DNA of 64,000 bases from Pandoraea thiooxydans (lineage in GTDB: Bacteria; Pseudomonadota; Gammaproteobacteria; Burkholderiales; Burkholderiaceae), in contig NZ_CP014839.1 in assembly GCF_001931675.1 (NCBI RefSeq), positions 2,108,001-2,172,000 on the forward strand. The letters are read 5' to 3'. Of this stretch, positions 24,963 through 33,779 are shown in pieces. A program made the translations under genes and the position numbers. The stretch's first letter is position 1. Every line of letters starts with the position of its first letter. Below the pieces are notes generated by a model. The model was not told the DNA's origin. It did not search any database and saw nothing but the letters and a program-made list of their open reading frames with translations.

Positions 24963-24990
24963 AATCAATCTCATTTACATTTGCATTGAT
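24963..24990. promoter_or_regulatory. Candidate Fur box before porin-iron importer operon
   Basis: The minus strand contains GCAAATGTAAATGAGATTGA followed by TT, very like a Fur box with repeated AAATGA/GATT hexamers. It lies about 90 bp upstream of the porin ATG. Context (FbpABC downstream) supports iron control. The assignment is by eye. Confidence 0.5.
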
Positions 24991-25077
24991 TTCACCGTCT
25001 GGCCGTGCGCTCACAACGTCCCCCCAGAGAAATTCATGGCGCGCCGTTTTACCACTTAACGAAAGGAAATTTCATCG

Positions 25078-26514
25078 ATGAGCATCGATAAGCCTCTGAA
25101 CCGGCTATCGCTTCGCGCGGGGACGTTTCGCAGGATCCTCCTGGCTGGTCTCTGGAGCGGCACGTTGGCAAGCCCCCTGCTCGCCCATGCGGCGGACACC
25201 GGCAACGCGACCCCACCGGCTCAGGACGATCTCTGGACGCGCCAGACGCTGCTGGGCGACATGTGGGGCATCCGCCCCGCGCTGGCCCGATACGGCATCA
25301 CTTTCAGCCTGAACGAGACCAGCGAATACCTGAACAACCTGCGCGGCGGCATCCGGCGCGGGGGCACTTACGACGGCGTCACCACCGCGACCGTGCAGGT
25401 CGATACGCAGAAAGCCTTCGGCTGGGCTGGCGGCACCTTCAACGTCAGTGCATTGCAGATTCACGGACGCAGCATCAGTCCGAACTACCTCGGCAGCATC
25501 CAGACCGCCAGCGGTATCGAGGCCGATGGCACGACGCGCCTATGGGAACTGTGGTACGAACAGGCGCTGTTGAACGATCGCATGAGCGTGCGCGTGGGGC
25601 AGCAGAGCATCGACCAGGAATTCATGAACAGCCCGAGCCTTGGCCTGTTCGTCAATACCATGTTCGGGTGGCCGACGGTGCCGTCTTATGACATGCCCTC
25701 GGGCGGACCGGCCTACCCGCTCTCGGCGCTGGGTGTGCGCGTGAGCTACAAATTGGCGAACAATCTGAGTGTGTTGGCGGGCGTGTTCGACGGTAACTCC
25801 ACCGGCGCGACCCCCAGCCAGGACTCCCAGAAAATCGACGGCTCCGGCACCAAATTCAACCTGCATAACGGCGCACTGTGGATCGGCGAGTTGCAGTACA
25901 ACCTCAATCCGGCCGATGGCGGCGCCACGAGCGGATTGCCGGGCGTCTATAAAGTAGGTGTGTGGTACAACTCCAACCGCTTCGCCGACCAAGGTTTCGA
26001 CACCAATGGTCTGTCGCTGGCCAGCGCGCAAAGCAACGGCATCGGCTACGCGCACCGCGGCAACTACAGTCTGTACGGCATCGTCGACCAGATGATCTGG
26101 CGCGAGAGCCCGACCAGCGCGCGCTCGGTGAACTTCTTCACCCGCGTGATGGGCGCGCCGGGCGATCGCAATCCGATCAGCTTCAGCGCCAATGCCGGCC
26201 TGGTGATGCATGCGCCCTTGGCCGGACGCGACAACGACACCGCTGGCATCGGCATCGGTTACGCCAAGGTAGGCAACCACGCGGTCGCCCTCGACCGGGC
26301 CAACGCGAGCATCAACGGGGGGTTTTCGCCGGTGCGCAGTGACGAGACCTTCGTCGAGGCGACTTATCAGTACCAGGTTGCGCCGTGGTGGCAATTGCAG
26401 GCCGATGCCCAATACACCTTCAACGTAGGTGGCGGCGTCGTCGATCCGAACAACCCGACACAGAAAATCGGCAATACCTTCGTCGTCGGCGTGCGGACCA
26501 ATATCGCCTTCTGA
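25078..26514 (+). CDS. OprB-family carbohydrate-selective porin
   Basis: A 478-residue outer membrane porin. The N-terminal signal ends near LLAHAAD (about residue 39), and the protein ends in the aromatic NIAF expected of barrels. Family segments are LLGDMWGIRPALARYGITF, LWELWYEQALLNDRMSVRVGQ and SYDMPSGGPAYP. AAGGAAA lies before the ATG. OprB porins usually serve sugar uptake. Here the gene stands 88 bp before an iron ABC importer and has a Fur-like site in front, which may indicate a ferric complex or organic acid chelate as substrate. That substrate idea is inference. Confidence 0.88.
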   Translation: MSIDKPLNRLSLRAGTFRRILLAGLWSGTLASPLLAHAADTGNATPPAQDDLWTRQTLLGDMWGIRPALARYGITFSLNETSEYLNNLRGGIRRGGTYDGVTTATVQVDTQKAFGWAGGTFNVSALQIHGRSISPNYLGSIQTASGIEADGTTRLWELWYEQALLNDRMSVRVGQQSIDQEFMNSPSLGLFVNTMFGWPTVPSYDMPSGGPAYPLSALGVRVSYKLANNLSVLAGVFDGNSTGATPSQDSQKIDGSGTKFNLHNGALWIGELQYNLNPADGGATSGLPGVYKVGVWYNSNRFADQGFDTNGLSLASAQSNGIGYAHRGNYSLYGIVDQMIWRESPTSARSVNFFTRVMGAPGDRNPISFSANAGLVMHAPLAGRDNDTAGIGIGYAKVGNHAVALDRANASINGGFSPVRSDETFVEATYQYQVAPWWQLQADAQYTFNVGGGVVDPNNPTQKIGNTFVVGVRTNIAF

Positions 26515-26602
26515 CGAGGGATATACGCGGTGCGAGGCGCTGAGGATCAAGGGCGGCGGCGCGCGGCGGCATCAAAGTGATTGTGTTCGATGGAGGTTTG
26601 TC

Positions 26603-27646
26603 ATGAGTAGTCATTGGCTGGCGCGCAAGCTGGCTCGTTTTACCCGCACTGCCCGTCTGGGTGTACTCGGCGCGAGCGTCGCACTGAGCGCCGTTGGCGT
26701 CGCGCATGCCGCGCCGACGCTCACGCTGTACAGCGCACAGCATGAACAACTGGTCAAATTGCTGGCTGCGGATTTCGAAAAGGCGTCGGGCATCGCCGTG
26801 CGCATTCACAGTGGCGAAGGGCCTGAAATTGCCTCTCAGTTGCTGGCCGAAGGCGCGCACTCGCCGGCCGATGTTTATTTCACGGAGAATTCCCCGGAAT
26901 TGATGCGGCTGCAGGAAAAAGGGCTGCTGGCCAAGCTTGAGCCCGCTACCATGCAGGCCGTGCCGGCACGCTACAGTTCGGCGCAAAACGAATGGGTCGG
27001 CGTGCTCGCGCGCGAGAACGTGCTGGCCTATAACCCGGCATTGATCAAGCTGGCGCAGATGCCGGCCTCGCTGCTGGATCTGGCAAACCCGGCGTGGAAG
27101 GGCAAGGTGGCCATCGCGCCCACCGATGCCGACTTCCTGCCGCTGGTCAGCGCCGTGGTCGCGCTCAAGGGACAACCTGCCGCGCTCGAGTGGCTCAAGG
27201 GCTTGAAGGCCAATGCGCAGCTCTTTGACGACGACGAGGGGGTGGTTGCCGCGGTCAATCGGGGCGCCGTCGCCACTGGCATCATCAATAGCTACTACTG
27301 GGCGCGCCTGCATACGGAACTCGGCGACAAGGGTACTCACAGTCAGGTCTATCACTTTGGCCACGGCGATGTCGGCGCGCTGGTCAACGTGTCTGGCGCG
27401 GCCGTGCTCAAAAGTTCACGCCAGCCGGCGCTTGCCCAGAAGTTCGTCGCGTATCTTGTCAGCCAGCGCGGCCAGGAACTGATGGCCAAGAGCCGGATCG
27501 ACTTCGAATATCCGCTGCGCCCGGGCGTAGCGCCCGACCCGCTGCTCAAGCCGTTCGGACAACTTCAGCCGCCCGCGCTCAGCGTCGAGAAGCTGGGCGA
27601 TGACAGCGAGGCAGGCAAGTTGCTGCGGCAGGCAGGCCTGCTCTGA
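26603..27646 (+). CDS. Iron ABC transporter substrate-binding protein (FbpA-like)
   Basis: A 347-residue periplasmic binding protein, with a signal peptide cleaved near GVAHAAPT. Family features are LTLYSAQHEQLVKLLAADFE near the N-terminus, GVVAAVNRGAVATGIINSYY in the middle and SRIDFEYPLRPGV near the C-terminus. These resemble FbpA/AfuA-type ferric ion binding proteins, including the tyrosine pair NSYYW. The open frame reaches back to 26429 inside the porin gene. The ATG at 26603, after TGGAGG, gives a proper signal peptide. Its stop overlaps the permease ATG by one base. Confidence 0.87.
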   Translation: MSSHWLARKLARFTRTARLGVLGASVALSAVGVAHAAPTLTLYSAQHEQLVKLLAADFEKASGIAVRIHSGEGPEIASQLLAEGAHSPADVYFTENSPELMRLQEKGLLAKLEPATMQAVPARYSSAQNEWVGVLARENVLAYNPALIKLAQMPASLLDLANPAWKGKVAIAPTDADFLPLVSAVVALKGQPAALEWLKGLKANAQLFDDDEGVVAAVNRGAVATGIINSYYWARLHTELGDKGTHSQVYHFGHGDVGALVNVSGAAVLKSSRQPALAQKFVAYLVSQRGQELMAKSRIDFEYPLRPGVAPDPLLKPFGQLQPPALSVEKLGDDSEAGKLLRQAGLL

Positions 27647-29250
27647 TGAGCGCATTGCCCGGCACCGCGTTCGAGACCGCGCCGCCGGCTGGCGGCGCCC
27701 GGCATGCGCGCGCGCCACGCGGCCTGGTGCTCGCCGCTGCGCTCAGTGCATGTCTCGTACTGGTGCCGTTGCTGTTCATCGTCGCACAGGCCGTGCGAGC
27801 CGGCAGCGCGCAAGCGGTCGAATTGTTATGGCGGCCGTTGGTCGGCGAGCTGCTGGTGAACACCCTGGCGATCGTCGTGGCCGCCACGATCGTGAGCGCC
27901 GTCGTGGGCACCGCCGCCGCCTGGTTCGTCGAACGAACGGTTTTGCCGGGCCGGCGCGTCTGGGCGGTGCTGTTGGCCGCCCCGCTGGCGGTGCCGGCCT
28001 TCATCACCAGCTATGCATGGGTGTCGCTGAGCCAGTCGCTGCAGGATTTTGCCGGGGCGCTGCTGGTGGTCACCAGCGCTTACTACCCCCTCGTGATGTT
28101 ACCGGTGGCGGCCGCCTTGCGCGGCCTCGATCCCAGCCTGGAAGAGACCGCCCGCTCGCTTGGATGCGGCGCATGGCGCTGCTTCCTGCGTGTGGTCCTG
28201 CCGCAACTGCGGCCGGCACTGCTGGGCGGCATGCTGATGGTCGCACTCGGCGTGCTGGCCGAGTTCGGCGCCTTTGCGCTGCTGCGTTTTCGCACCTTCA
28301 CCACGGAAATTTACGCTGAATATCGAGCCGGCTTCGACGGACTGGGCGCGGCCATGCTCGCGTGCCTGCTGCTCGCCCTGTGCCTGGTCTGCCTGGCGGC
28401 CGAATGGCGGGTGCGCGGCGCGGCTCGCTACGATCGGGCCGGCCGGGGCGTGCGGCGCGCGGTAACCCGCTACGACCTGGGTGCCGCACGCTGGCTGGTG
28501 GTCGCGCTGTGCGCGGCGCTGGTATTGATAACGCTCGGCGTGCCGCTGGGCATGACCGGCTATTGGCTCACGCAGCACAACTCGGCAGCCATTTCGCCGA
28601 CCGATAGCTCATGGCAGGACCTGCTCGGCGCAACACTCGCGTCACTGCGTTTCGGCCTGGCCGGCGCTGCGCTCACCACGGTCCTGGCGCTGCCGTTGAG
28701 CTTTTTGCTGGTGCGCTTTCCGAGCCGCTTCGCGGTCCTGCTCGAACGCACCGCCTACCTGTCGCAAGGCATGCCCGGCATCGTGCTGGCGCTGGCCATC
28801 GTTTCGCTGGCCGTGCGCGTGCTGCTGCCGCTTTACCAGAGCACACTGCTGCTGATTGTGACCTACGCGATCCTGTTTCTGCCGCTGGCACTGGTCGGCG
28901 TGCGTGCTGCCCTGATGCAGGTGCAGCCACGGCTGGAGGACGTCGCCCGCTCGCTCGGCCTGCGCTGGCACGAGGTGGCGCGACGCGTACTCCTGCCGCT
29001 GATCGGCCCGGGGTTGGGCGCGGCGGCCGCACTCGTATTTATCTCGGTAGTTACCGAACTGACCACCACCCTGCTGCTGGCGCCGATCGGCACGCAGACA
29101 CTTGCCACCCAGGTGTGGGTCGATACCTCGACGCTGGCGTTTGCCGCGGCTGCCCCCTACGCCGCCCTACTGGTCGGGATTTCACTTGGCGGTTCCTGGT
29201 TATTGATGTCGCTGTTCGGCAAGTCGGCCGTATTGGGAGAGTCGCAGTGA
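27646..29250 (+). CDS. Iron ABC transporter permease (FbpB-like, two fused permease domains)
   Basis: A 534-residue inner membrane permease with about 12 helices. Two copies of the EAA loop contact the ATPase: EETARSLGCGAWRCFLRVVL in the first half and EDVARSLGLRWHEVARRVLL in the second. This duplicated layout is typical of FbpB/SfuB. The gene is coupled at both ends, by a one-base overlap with the binding protein and a GTGA overlap with the ATPase. Confidence 0.9.
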   Translation: MSALPGTAFETAPPAGGARHARAPRGLVLAAALSACLVLVPLLFIVAQAVRAGSAQAVELLWRPLVGELLVNTLAIVVAATIVSAVVGTAAAWFVERTVLPGRRVWAVLLAAPLAVPAFITSYAWVSLSQSLQDFAGALLVVTSAYYPLVMLPVAAALRGLDPSLEETARSLGCGAWRCFLRVVLPQLRPALLGGMLMVALGVLAEFGAFALLRFRTFTTEIYAEYRAGFDGLGAAMLACLLLALCLVCLAAEWRVRGAARYDRAGRGVRRAVTRYDLGAARWLVVALCAALVLITLGVPLGMTGYWLTQHNSAAISPTDSSWQDLLGATLASLRFGLAGAALTTVLALPLSFLLVRFPSRFAVLLERTAYLSQGMPGIVLALAIVSLAVRVLLPLYQSTLLLIVTYAILFLPLALVGVRAALMQVQPRLEDVARSLGLRWHEVARRVLLPLIGPGLGAAAALVFISVVTELTTTLLLAPIGTQTLATQVWVDTSTLAFAAAAPYAALLVGISLGGSWLLMSLFGKSAVLGESQ

Positions 29251-30347
29251 GCGAATTGAAGATTACCGGGTTGAGCAAGACTTTCGATGGCCAACCGGTA
29301 TTGCGCGACGTCGATCTATTGGTTGCAGGCGGCAGCCTGATGGCCATTCTGGGCCCGTCCGGCAGCGGCAAGACCACGTTGCTGCGGCTGCTGTGCGGCT
29401 TCGAGCGCGCCGAGGCCGGCACCATCCGGATTGGCGAGCGCACGGTGTCCGCGCCTGGCCTGCACGTGCCGCCCGAACAGCGTCACATCGGTTATGTGCC
29501 GCAGGAAGGCGCGCTGTTTCCGCATCTATCGGTGGCCGACAATATCGTGTTCGGCATGCCGCGCGCCCAGCGGCGCGCTCGACAACGGGTCGACGAATTG
29601 CTGGAGATGGTGGGATTGCCCACCGCCTACGCCGCCCGCCCACCGCAACATTTGTCCGGCGGCGAGCAGCAGCGCGTGGCGCTGGCCCGGGCATTGGCGC
29701 TCTCGCCATCGGTGGTATTGCTCGACGAACCGTTCTCGGCGCTCGATGCAGCGCTGCGCAGCGAAACGCGGCAAGCCGTCGCACACGCGCTCAAAGCCGC
29801 TGGCGCCACAGCGGTGCTGGTCACGCACGACCAGGGCGAGGCGTTATCGATGGGCGATCGGGTGGCCGTGCTGTGGCAGGGCAAACTGGCCCAGGTGGCG
29901 ACGCCGCAAACGCTCTACCGAGCGCCCGCGACCCGCGAGCTGGCTTGTTTCGTCGGTGAGGCGGTGCTGCTGGAGAGTATCGTGGTCGGCCAGGAAGCCG
30001 TTTGCACGCTGGGTCACCTGCCGCTCGCGTCCCCCACCGCGCAAGGCCCGGCCGATGTGCTGGTGCGCCCGGAACAGATCCGCCTGATGACGGCGCAGCA
30101 TCGTACCGGTGCGGTAGAGGCGCGCGTCGAGAACGTCACGTTTCTCGGCGCCGATGCCAACGTGCAATTGGTGTTGCCGGCCAGCGGCGAACATATCGTC
30201 GCACGCGTCGATGGCCAGGCATTGCCGACACCGGGCGCACGAGTCTGGGTCTGGGTCGACGGGCCGGTGATTGCCTACCCGCGCCAGGCCGGCGGCAGAG
30301 CCGCCGTCGCCAGCGCACCCTGGCTGTCGGTGGTCGGATCGAATTGA
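29247..30347 (+). CDS. Iron ABC transporter ATP-binding protein (FbpC-like)
   Basis: A 366-residue ATPase. Walker A GPSGSGKTT, signature LSGGEQQRVALARAL, Walker B VVLLDEPFSALD and the switch histidine in VLVTHDQGEAL are intact. The C-terminal third (about 240-360) is a TOBE-type regulatory domain. The GTG start at 29247 overlaps the permease stop. The longer frame from 28611 lies inside the permease gene. The operon order is porin, binding protein, permease, ATPase. Confidence 0.9.
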   Translation: MSELKITGLSKTFDGQPVLRDVDLLVAGGSLMAILGPSGSGKTTLLRLLCGFERAEAGTIRIGERTVSAPGLHVPPEQRHIGYVPQEGALFPHLSVADNIVFGMPRAQRRARQRVDELLEMVGLPTAYAARPPQHLSGGEQQRVALARALALSPSVVLLDEPFSALDAALRSETRQAVAHALKAAGATAVLVTHDQGEALSMGDRVAVLWQGKLAQVATPQTLYRAPATRELACFVGEAVLLESIVVGQEAVCTLGHLPLASPTAQGPADVLVRPEQIRLMTAQHRTGAVEARVENVTFLGADANVQLVLPASGEHIVARVDGQALPTPGARVWVWVDGPVIAYPRQAGGRAAVASAPWLSVVGSN

Positions 30348-30381
30348 GGCGACGACCGACACACCGACCGACGGCGACCGT

Positions 30382-31218
30382 TCAGAACGCGTAGCCCAGG
30401 CCGACCAGGAAGCGTTGCTCGATGGTTTTCGAGTCGGGCTCGAAATAGACGCCGACCGGCGACTGACCATACTTGAACTCGGTGGCGCGGTAGCTCGCGC
30501 TGGCGTGCAGGCGCGGCGTCACCGCATAGTCCAACCCGACGCTCAGCGACGTCTGGGCCTTGCTGCCAAGACTGAAATCGCCGGTCGAGCCGGTGGTAAG
30601 GCGCGGGTTGATCGTCCTGGCCACGCTCAGGTCGGCGCTGCCGACCAGCTTGGGAGTAAATGAGTATTGCCCCAGCAGCCCGATGCCAAGATATTGATGG
30701 CTATAGGTTTCCTTGTCGCCATAGGGCTGCGCCAGATCGCGCACCCAGTTATGGTAGCCGTACGTGATGTAAGGCACGACCTGCGCCCGGGATTGCGCAC
30801 CTAGCGCAAATGCCGGACCGACCTTCAGGTTGACGTCGAACGTGGTGTTGCGTGTGGTCGACGAATAGGGTACCGCGGTATGCGTGTTGTTATTGACAAG
30901 ATAACCCTGGTAGTCGGTGTTGCCGTGCGAATAATCCAGCGACAGGCTGGTATAGATGTTCTTCAGTCCGAACAGACTGCCCTGACGCGTCAGGCCGCCG
31001 CCGAATGCCGCCTGGGTGCCGTGCTCGGAATCGAGCTGCCCGCCCGGCCCAACCAGCCCGGAGGTATTGTTCGTGTCGGTTTCGTGATAATTGAGGTGGT
31101 GCCCGCCGACCCACAGCGAGGCTTGATTGTTGGCACGAAGAATCGCTTCATCGGCACGCGCGGCGCCAGTTGCGCACAGCAGCCCTGCCGCCATGGCGAG
31201 GGCCAATCGCTTGGACAT
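30382..31218 (-). CDS. Outer membrane beta-barrel protein
   Basis: A 278-residue protein with a signal peptide ending near TGAARADE and alternating amphipathic strands throughout. It ends in FLVGLGYAF, the typical C-terminal aromatic of a barrel. GGGAGGATATT precedes the ATG. Recurring patterns such as SLSLDYSH, YITYGYHNW, LSVGLDYAV and HASASYRAT suggest 8-12 strands. No specific family is recognised with confidence. It is convergent with fbpC. A Fur-like ATGAGAATG is found about 95 bp upstream. Confidence 0.75.
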   Translation of the reverse strand: MSKRLALAMAAGLLCATGAARADEAILRANNQASLWVGGHHLNYHETDTNNTSGLVGPGGQLDSEHGTQAAFGGGLTRQGSLFGLKNIYTSLSLDYSHGNTDYQGYLVNNNTHTAVPYSSTTRNTTFDVNLKVGPAFALGAQSRAQVVPYITYGYHNWVRDLAQPYGDKETYSHQYLGIGLLGQYSFTPKLVGSADLSVARTINPRLTTGSTGDFSLGSKAQTSLSVGLDYAVTPRLHASASYRATEFKYGQSPVGVYFEPDSKTIEQRFLVGLGYAF

Positions 31219-31312
31219 AATATCCTCCCAGATACCTTGTCGATTATTGTTTTAAAAACCGGGACAGCGGCCCGTCCCGCGTTGGTCGTCACATCGCTTC
31301 GACAACAATTTG

Positions 31313-31328
31313 TAACATTCTCATTTTT
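31313..31328. promoter_or_regulatory. Weak Fur-like site upstream of barrel gene
   Basis: The minus strand contains AAATGAGAATGTTAC, an ATGAGAATG core, about 95 bp before the barrel gene. Only one half is well conserved. Confidence 0.3.
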
Positions 31329-31406
31329 CCCGACGGCGGTCAATTTGATTTTTTCCTACAAGGAGTACTGAATGCCGGTGCGGGATCCGGCGTCCGCGAC
31401 GTTGGC

Positions 31407-32495
31407 CTAGCGCTCGTCGTAACTGACCGCCACCCGGTCCGTTAGTGGATGGCACTGGCAGGTCAGCACAAACCCGTCCTTCACCTCCTGCGCTTCGAGC
31501 GTGTAGTTTTTGTCCATTTTGACGCTGCCCTCGGTGACTTTGGCCCGGCAGGTGCAGCACACGCCGCCCTTGCAGGCGTAGGGCAAGGCCAACCCCGCCC
31601 GCAATCCAACGTCGAGCAGGCTGATGCCCTCGTAGGGCAATCGCAGCTTGCGGGTCTTGCCGTCGATGGTGATCTCCAGATCCGCCGCGGGGGTGTCGTC
31701 GGTAATCTCGATCGGCGGCACACCGGCCTGCGGCAGCGGCGTGCCGAACCGCTCGACATGGATTTTCCCGGGCGCCACCCCGGCCTGCCTGAGCGCGGCT
31801 TCGGCAGCATCCATCATCGGTGCGGGTCCGCAGATGAACGCCTCGTCGATGGCATCGGCGGGCTCGAGCGTGGCAAGAAAAGCGGCGCATTTGTCCTGAT
31901 CGAGCACGCCATTGAAGAGCGCGACATCCTGTACGTCGTCCGACAGCACGTGATACAACGCAAAGCGGCTCAAATATTGATTTTTAAGGTCCTCCAGCAC
32001 CTCACGGAACATGATCGCGTCGACGCTGCGGTTACCGTAGATCAGACTGAATGTGCTGGTCGTCTCGACCGCCAGGGTCGTCTTCAACAGCGCCAGCACG
32101 GGCGTAATGCCCGAGCCGCCGGCAAATGCCACGTAGTGCTTGGCGTGATCGGCATTCAGGTGGGTAAAAAACCGCCCGTCGGGCGTCATGACCTCGATCA
32201 TGTGTCCGGGCTGCAACGTCTCGAATGCGAAATTCGAGAAGCGCCCGCCACGCACGCGCTTGATGCCGATGCGCAGCTCGCCGTGCCGCTCGTATTCCGT
32301 GACACCGACGCAGATCGAATAGGAGCGGCGCGTCTCCTCGCCGTCGAGGTGAACCTTGAGAGTGACGAACTGCCCCTGAATGAACCGATAAGCTTCGCGC
32401 AGGGCATCGGGCACCTCGAAGGAAACCGTCACCGAATCGGCCGTCTCGGGGCGAACTTCGCGAATGCGCAGTGAATGAAACTGGGGGGCTGCCAT
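31407..32495 (-). CDS. paaE: Phenylacetyl-CoA epoxidase reductase subunit PaaE (orphan)
   Basis: A 362-residue flavo-iron-sulfur reductase that passes electrons from NADPH to the PaaABCD epoxidase. It has an N-terminal FAD-binding domain (RRSYSICVGV for FAD), an NAD-binding region starting AFAGGSGITPVLAL, and a plant-type [2Fe-2S] domain with CKGGVCCTC and a distant TCQCHP cysteine. The start is ATG 32495 (MAAPQFHSLRIREVRPETAD), and length and N-terminus fit PaaE. The other paa genes are not beside it: DUF4148-like genes lie upstream and a barrel gene lies downstream. Confidence 0.9.
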   Translation of the reverse strand: MAAPQFHSLRIREVRPETADSVTVSFEVPDALREAYRFIQGQFVTLKVHLDGEETRRSYSICVGVTEYERHGELRIGIKRVRGGRFSNFAFETLQPGHMIEVMTPDGRFFTHLNADHAKHYVAFAGGSGITPVLALLKTTLAVETTSTFSLIYGNRSVDAIMFREVLEDLKNQYLSRFALYHVLSDDVQDVALFNGVLDQDKCAAFLATLEPADAIDEAFICGPAPMMDAAEAALRQAGVAPGKIHVERFGTPLPQAGVPPIEITDDTPAADLEITIDGKTRKLRLPYEGISLLDVGLRAGLALPYACKGGVCCTCRAKVTEGSVKMDKNYTLEAQEVKDGFVLTCQCHPLTDRVAVSYDER

Positions 32496-32615
32496 GACAG
32501 ACACTCCACGTGATCCGCGCGGCTTTCGATCCGGGGATGGATCCCCCGGGGCCAGCTGCTTGGCTGAAGTATAGGAAAATCGCCGCGCTTTGCCATTCAA
32601 TCCGCGCAACCCCGA

Positions 32616-32647
32616 CTAAGCAGCGGCTAAGTATCCGGCGCTACACT
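32616..32647 (+). promoter_or_regulatory. CTAAG direct repeat promoter of small secreted protein 1
   Basis: CTAAG at 32616-32620 and 32627-32631 are separated by six bases. Ten bases later comes the -10-like TACACT (32642-32647). The layout resembles PmrA/QseB-type OmpR-family sites, where the direct repeat covers the -35 region. The same arrangement with the same spacings precedes the paralogue at 33263. Confidence 0.6.
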
Positions 32648-32704
32648 GAATTCAACACGGTAGATAACCGTGCTTCAGTCAATTTTTCTTGAATGGACAT
32701 TAAG

Positions 32705-32917
32705 ATGAAAACCACACAGACGTTAATCGCTGCAATCGTGCTTTGCGCGGCAGGTGTTTTGCCCGCCATGGCCAAGGACAACCACCCCGGCTCGACGATG
32801 CCCGCATGGGTCAACCAGATGTGGCAAAGCCAACATGCCGCGGCGCAAACCGGCGCGCCCGCGCCGGCTGCCGTCAACGGCCAATCCCTGCCGGCCGGCG
32901 AGCGTCATCGCCCCTGA
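32705..32917 (+). CDS. Small secreted protein 1 (paralogue of 33263 gene)
   Basis: A 70-residue protein with a signal peptide (MKTTQTLIAAIVLCAAGVLP, cleavage near AMAKD), followed by HPGSTMPAWVNQMW and an Ala/Pro-rich tail. The PGSTMPAWV segment matches PGGSMLSWV in the downstream paralogue. An in-frame ATG at 32693 would add four residues. It lacks the helical motif that makes the second paralogue DUF4148-like, so it may be a shortened member. Expression is probably controlled through the CTAAG direct repeat upstream. Function unknown. Confidence 0.6.
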   Translation: MKTTQTLIAAIVLCAAGVLPAMAKDNHPGSTMPAWVNQMWQSQHAAAQTGAPAPAAVNGQSLPAGERHRP

Positions 32918-33262
32918 AACGGCCGGCTAACCGTCGACGCGCTCGCAAGCACCCATCTCAAGCGGCAAGCGGGCGCGTCCCTATCAAACCAGCCAGATCA
33001 CGTCTTCCAGCCAAGTTCTTTCCCGCTTGCATTGCATCGCCGCTGCGCCCATCGCTCCGCCCTTCCTCCTGACGTGCATGAAACAGCTGCGGCCGCGGTT
33101 CTGTGCCGCGCTCGCCTTGCAACGCGGTTTGAGTCCCGGCTCGAACATCGGAAAATAGCACTACATGCTAAGAGGCAACTAAGTCTGCCCGCCTAGACTG
33201 AAATCGAACGCGGCGCCAACGCGACTCCGCATTCAGTCTCTTAATTTGATTTGGAGGTCGAA
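32918..33262. other. Intergenic region between the two small secreted protein genes
   Basis: No gene is supported. The right end holds the second CTAAG direct repeat promoter (33168-33199). The remainder shows only unsupported frames in GC-rich sequence. Confidence 0.45.
33168..33199 (+). promoter_or_regulatory. CTAAG direct repeat promoter of small secreted protein 2
   Basis: CTAAG at 33168-33172 and 33179-33183 (six bases between), then ten bases, then TAGACT at 33194-33199. Geometry is identical to the element at 32616-32647, although the bases between differ. Confidence 0.6.
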
Positions 33263-33559
33263 ATGAAAACCGGATATACGATTGCCGCGGCTCTCCTGCT
33301 TTCCATTGCAGGCTCCGTGCCCGCCCTCGCCAGCGATGCCTATCCTGGCGGTTCGATGCTTTCCTGGGTTCACGCGGGTTCGCCGGTGAGTCAAGCCACG
33401 GTATATACCCACCTCGTCAAGGCCGAGCAGCACGGCCTGCTCGATCAAGGCAATACCGTATTCCCGATAACCCCGCAAGTGCCCCATGGCGCATGGCATA
33501 TGTCGAGTCCGACAAACGTTGCCAGTATCGCGACCCCGGTACACTATCGGCACAACTAA
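33263..33559 (+). CDS. Small secreted DUF4148-like protein 2
   Basis: A 98-residue protein with a signal peptide (residues 1 to about 24, ending PALASDA). After PGGSMLSWV comes SQATVYTHLVKAEQHGLLDQ, which resembles the helical core of DUF4148 proteins common in Burkholderiaceae. It ends with a polar tail. GGAGG sits five bases before the ATG at 33263. The gene lies between its shorter paralogue and a truncated sensor kinase. Predicted periplasmic. Function unknown. Confidence 0.68.
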   Translation: MKTGYTIAAALLLSIAGSVPALASDAYPGGSMLSWVHAGSPVSQATVYTHLVKAEQHGLLDQGNTVFPITPQVPHGAWHMSSPTNVASIATPVHYRHN

Positions 33560-33779
33560 GCCGTTCACGGCAAACCGTGCGACGCCCTCCGAACGGCGCG
33601 TCGCACGGATTTGGCGCGCTTGCCCAATGCGCCAATGCGGCACCGCGGCGATGATGTGAATTTCCGGCCCGAAAATGTCGGATAATCACGAAAGCCGCCC
33701 GGCAAAAATCAGGGCATTGCCGGCATCGCTGCGAATCGGGCGGTTATTTTCAGTTGCATCAACCGCCGACAGTCAACGT

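Larger units (their letters stand above)
24759..25077. other. Intergenic region between array and porin gene
   Basis: Contains the upstream box of copy 4 (24826-24849) and a candidate Fur box (24963-24990). A minus-strand open frame of 61 codons (24829-25014) runs through both. I regard it as non-coding because its stop lies in the conserved box and it has no recognisable product. Confidence 0.5.

Noticed and set aside
24829-25014. 61-codon minus-strand open frame between porin and array copy 4
   Set aside because: Its end coincides with the conserved upstream box and it crosses a Fur-like site. It has a GTG start with no clear product. The similar tails seen before copies 1 and 3 are better explained as the shared box than as protein.
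31403-31424. GCCTAGCG..GTCGTAACTG, superficially like the array upstream box
   Set aside because: It lies at the 3' end of paaE with CTAG formed by its stop codon; spacing and bases do not match the three true boxes.
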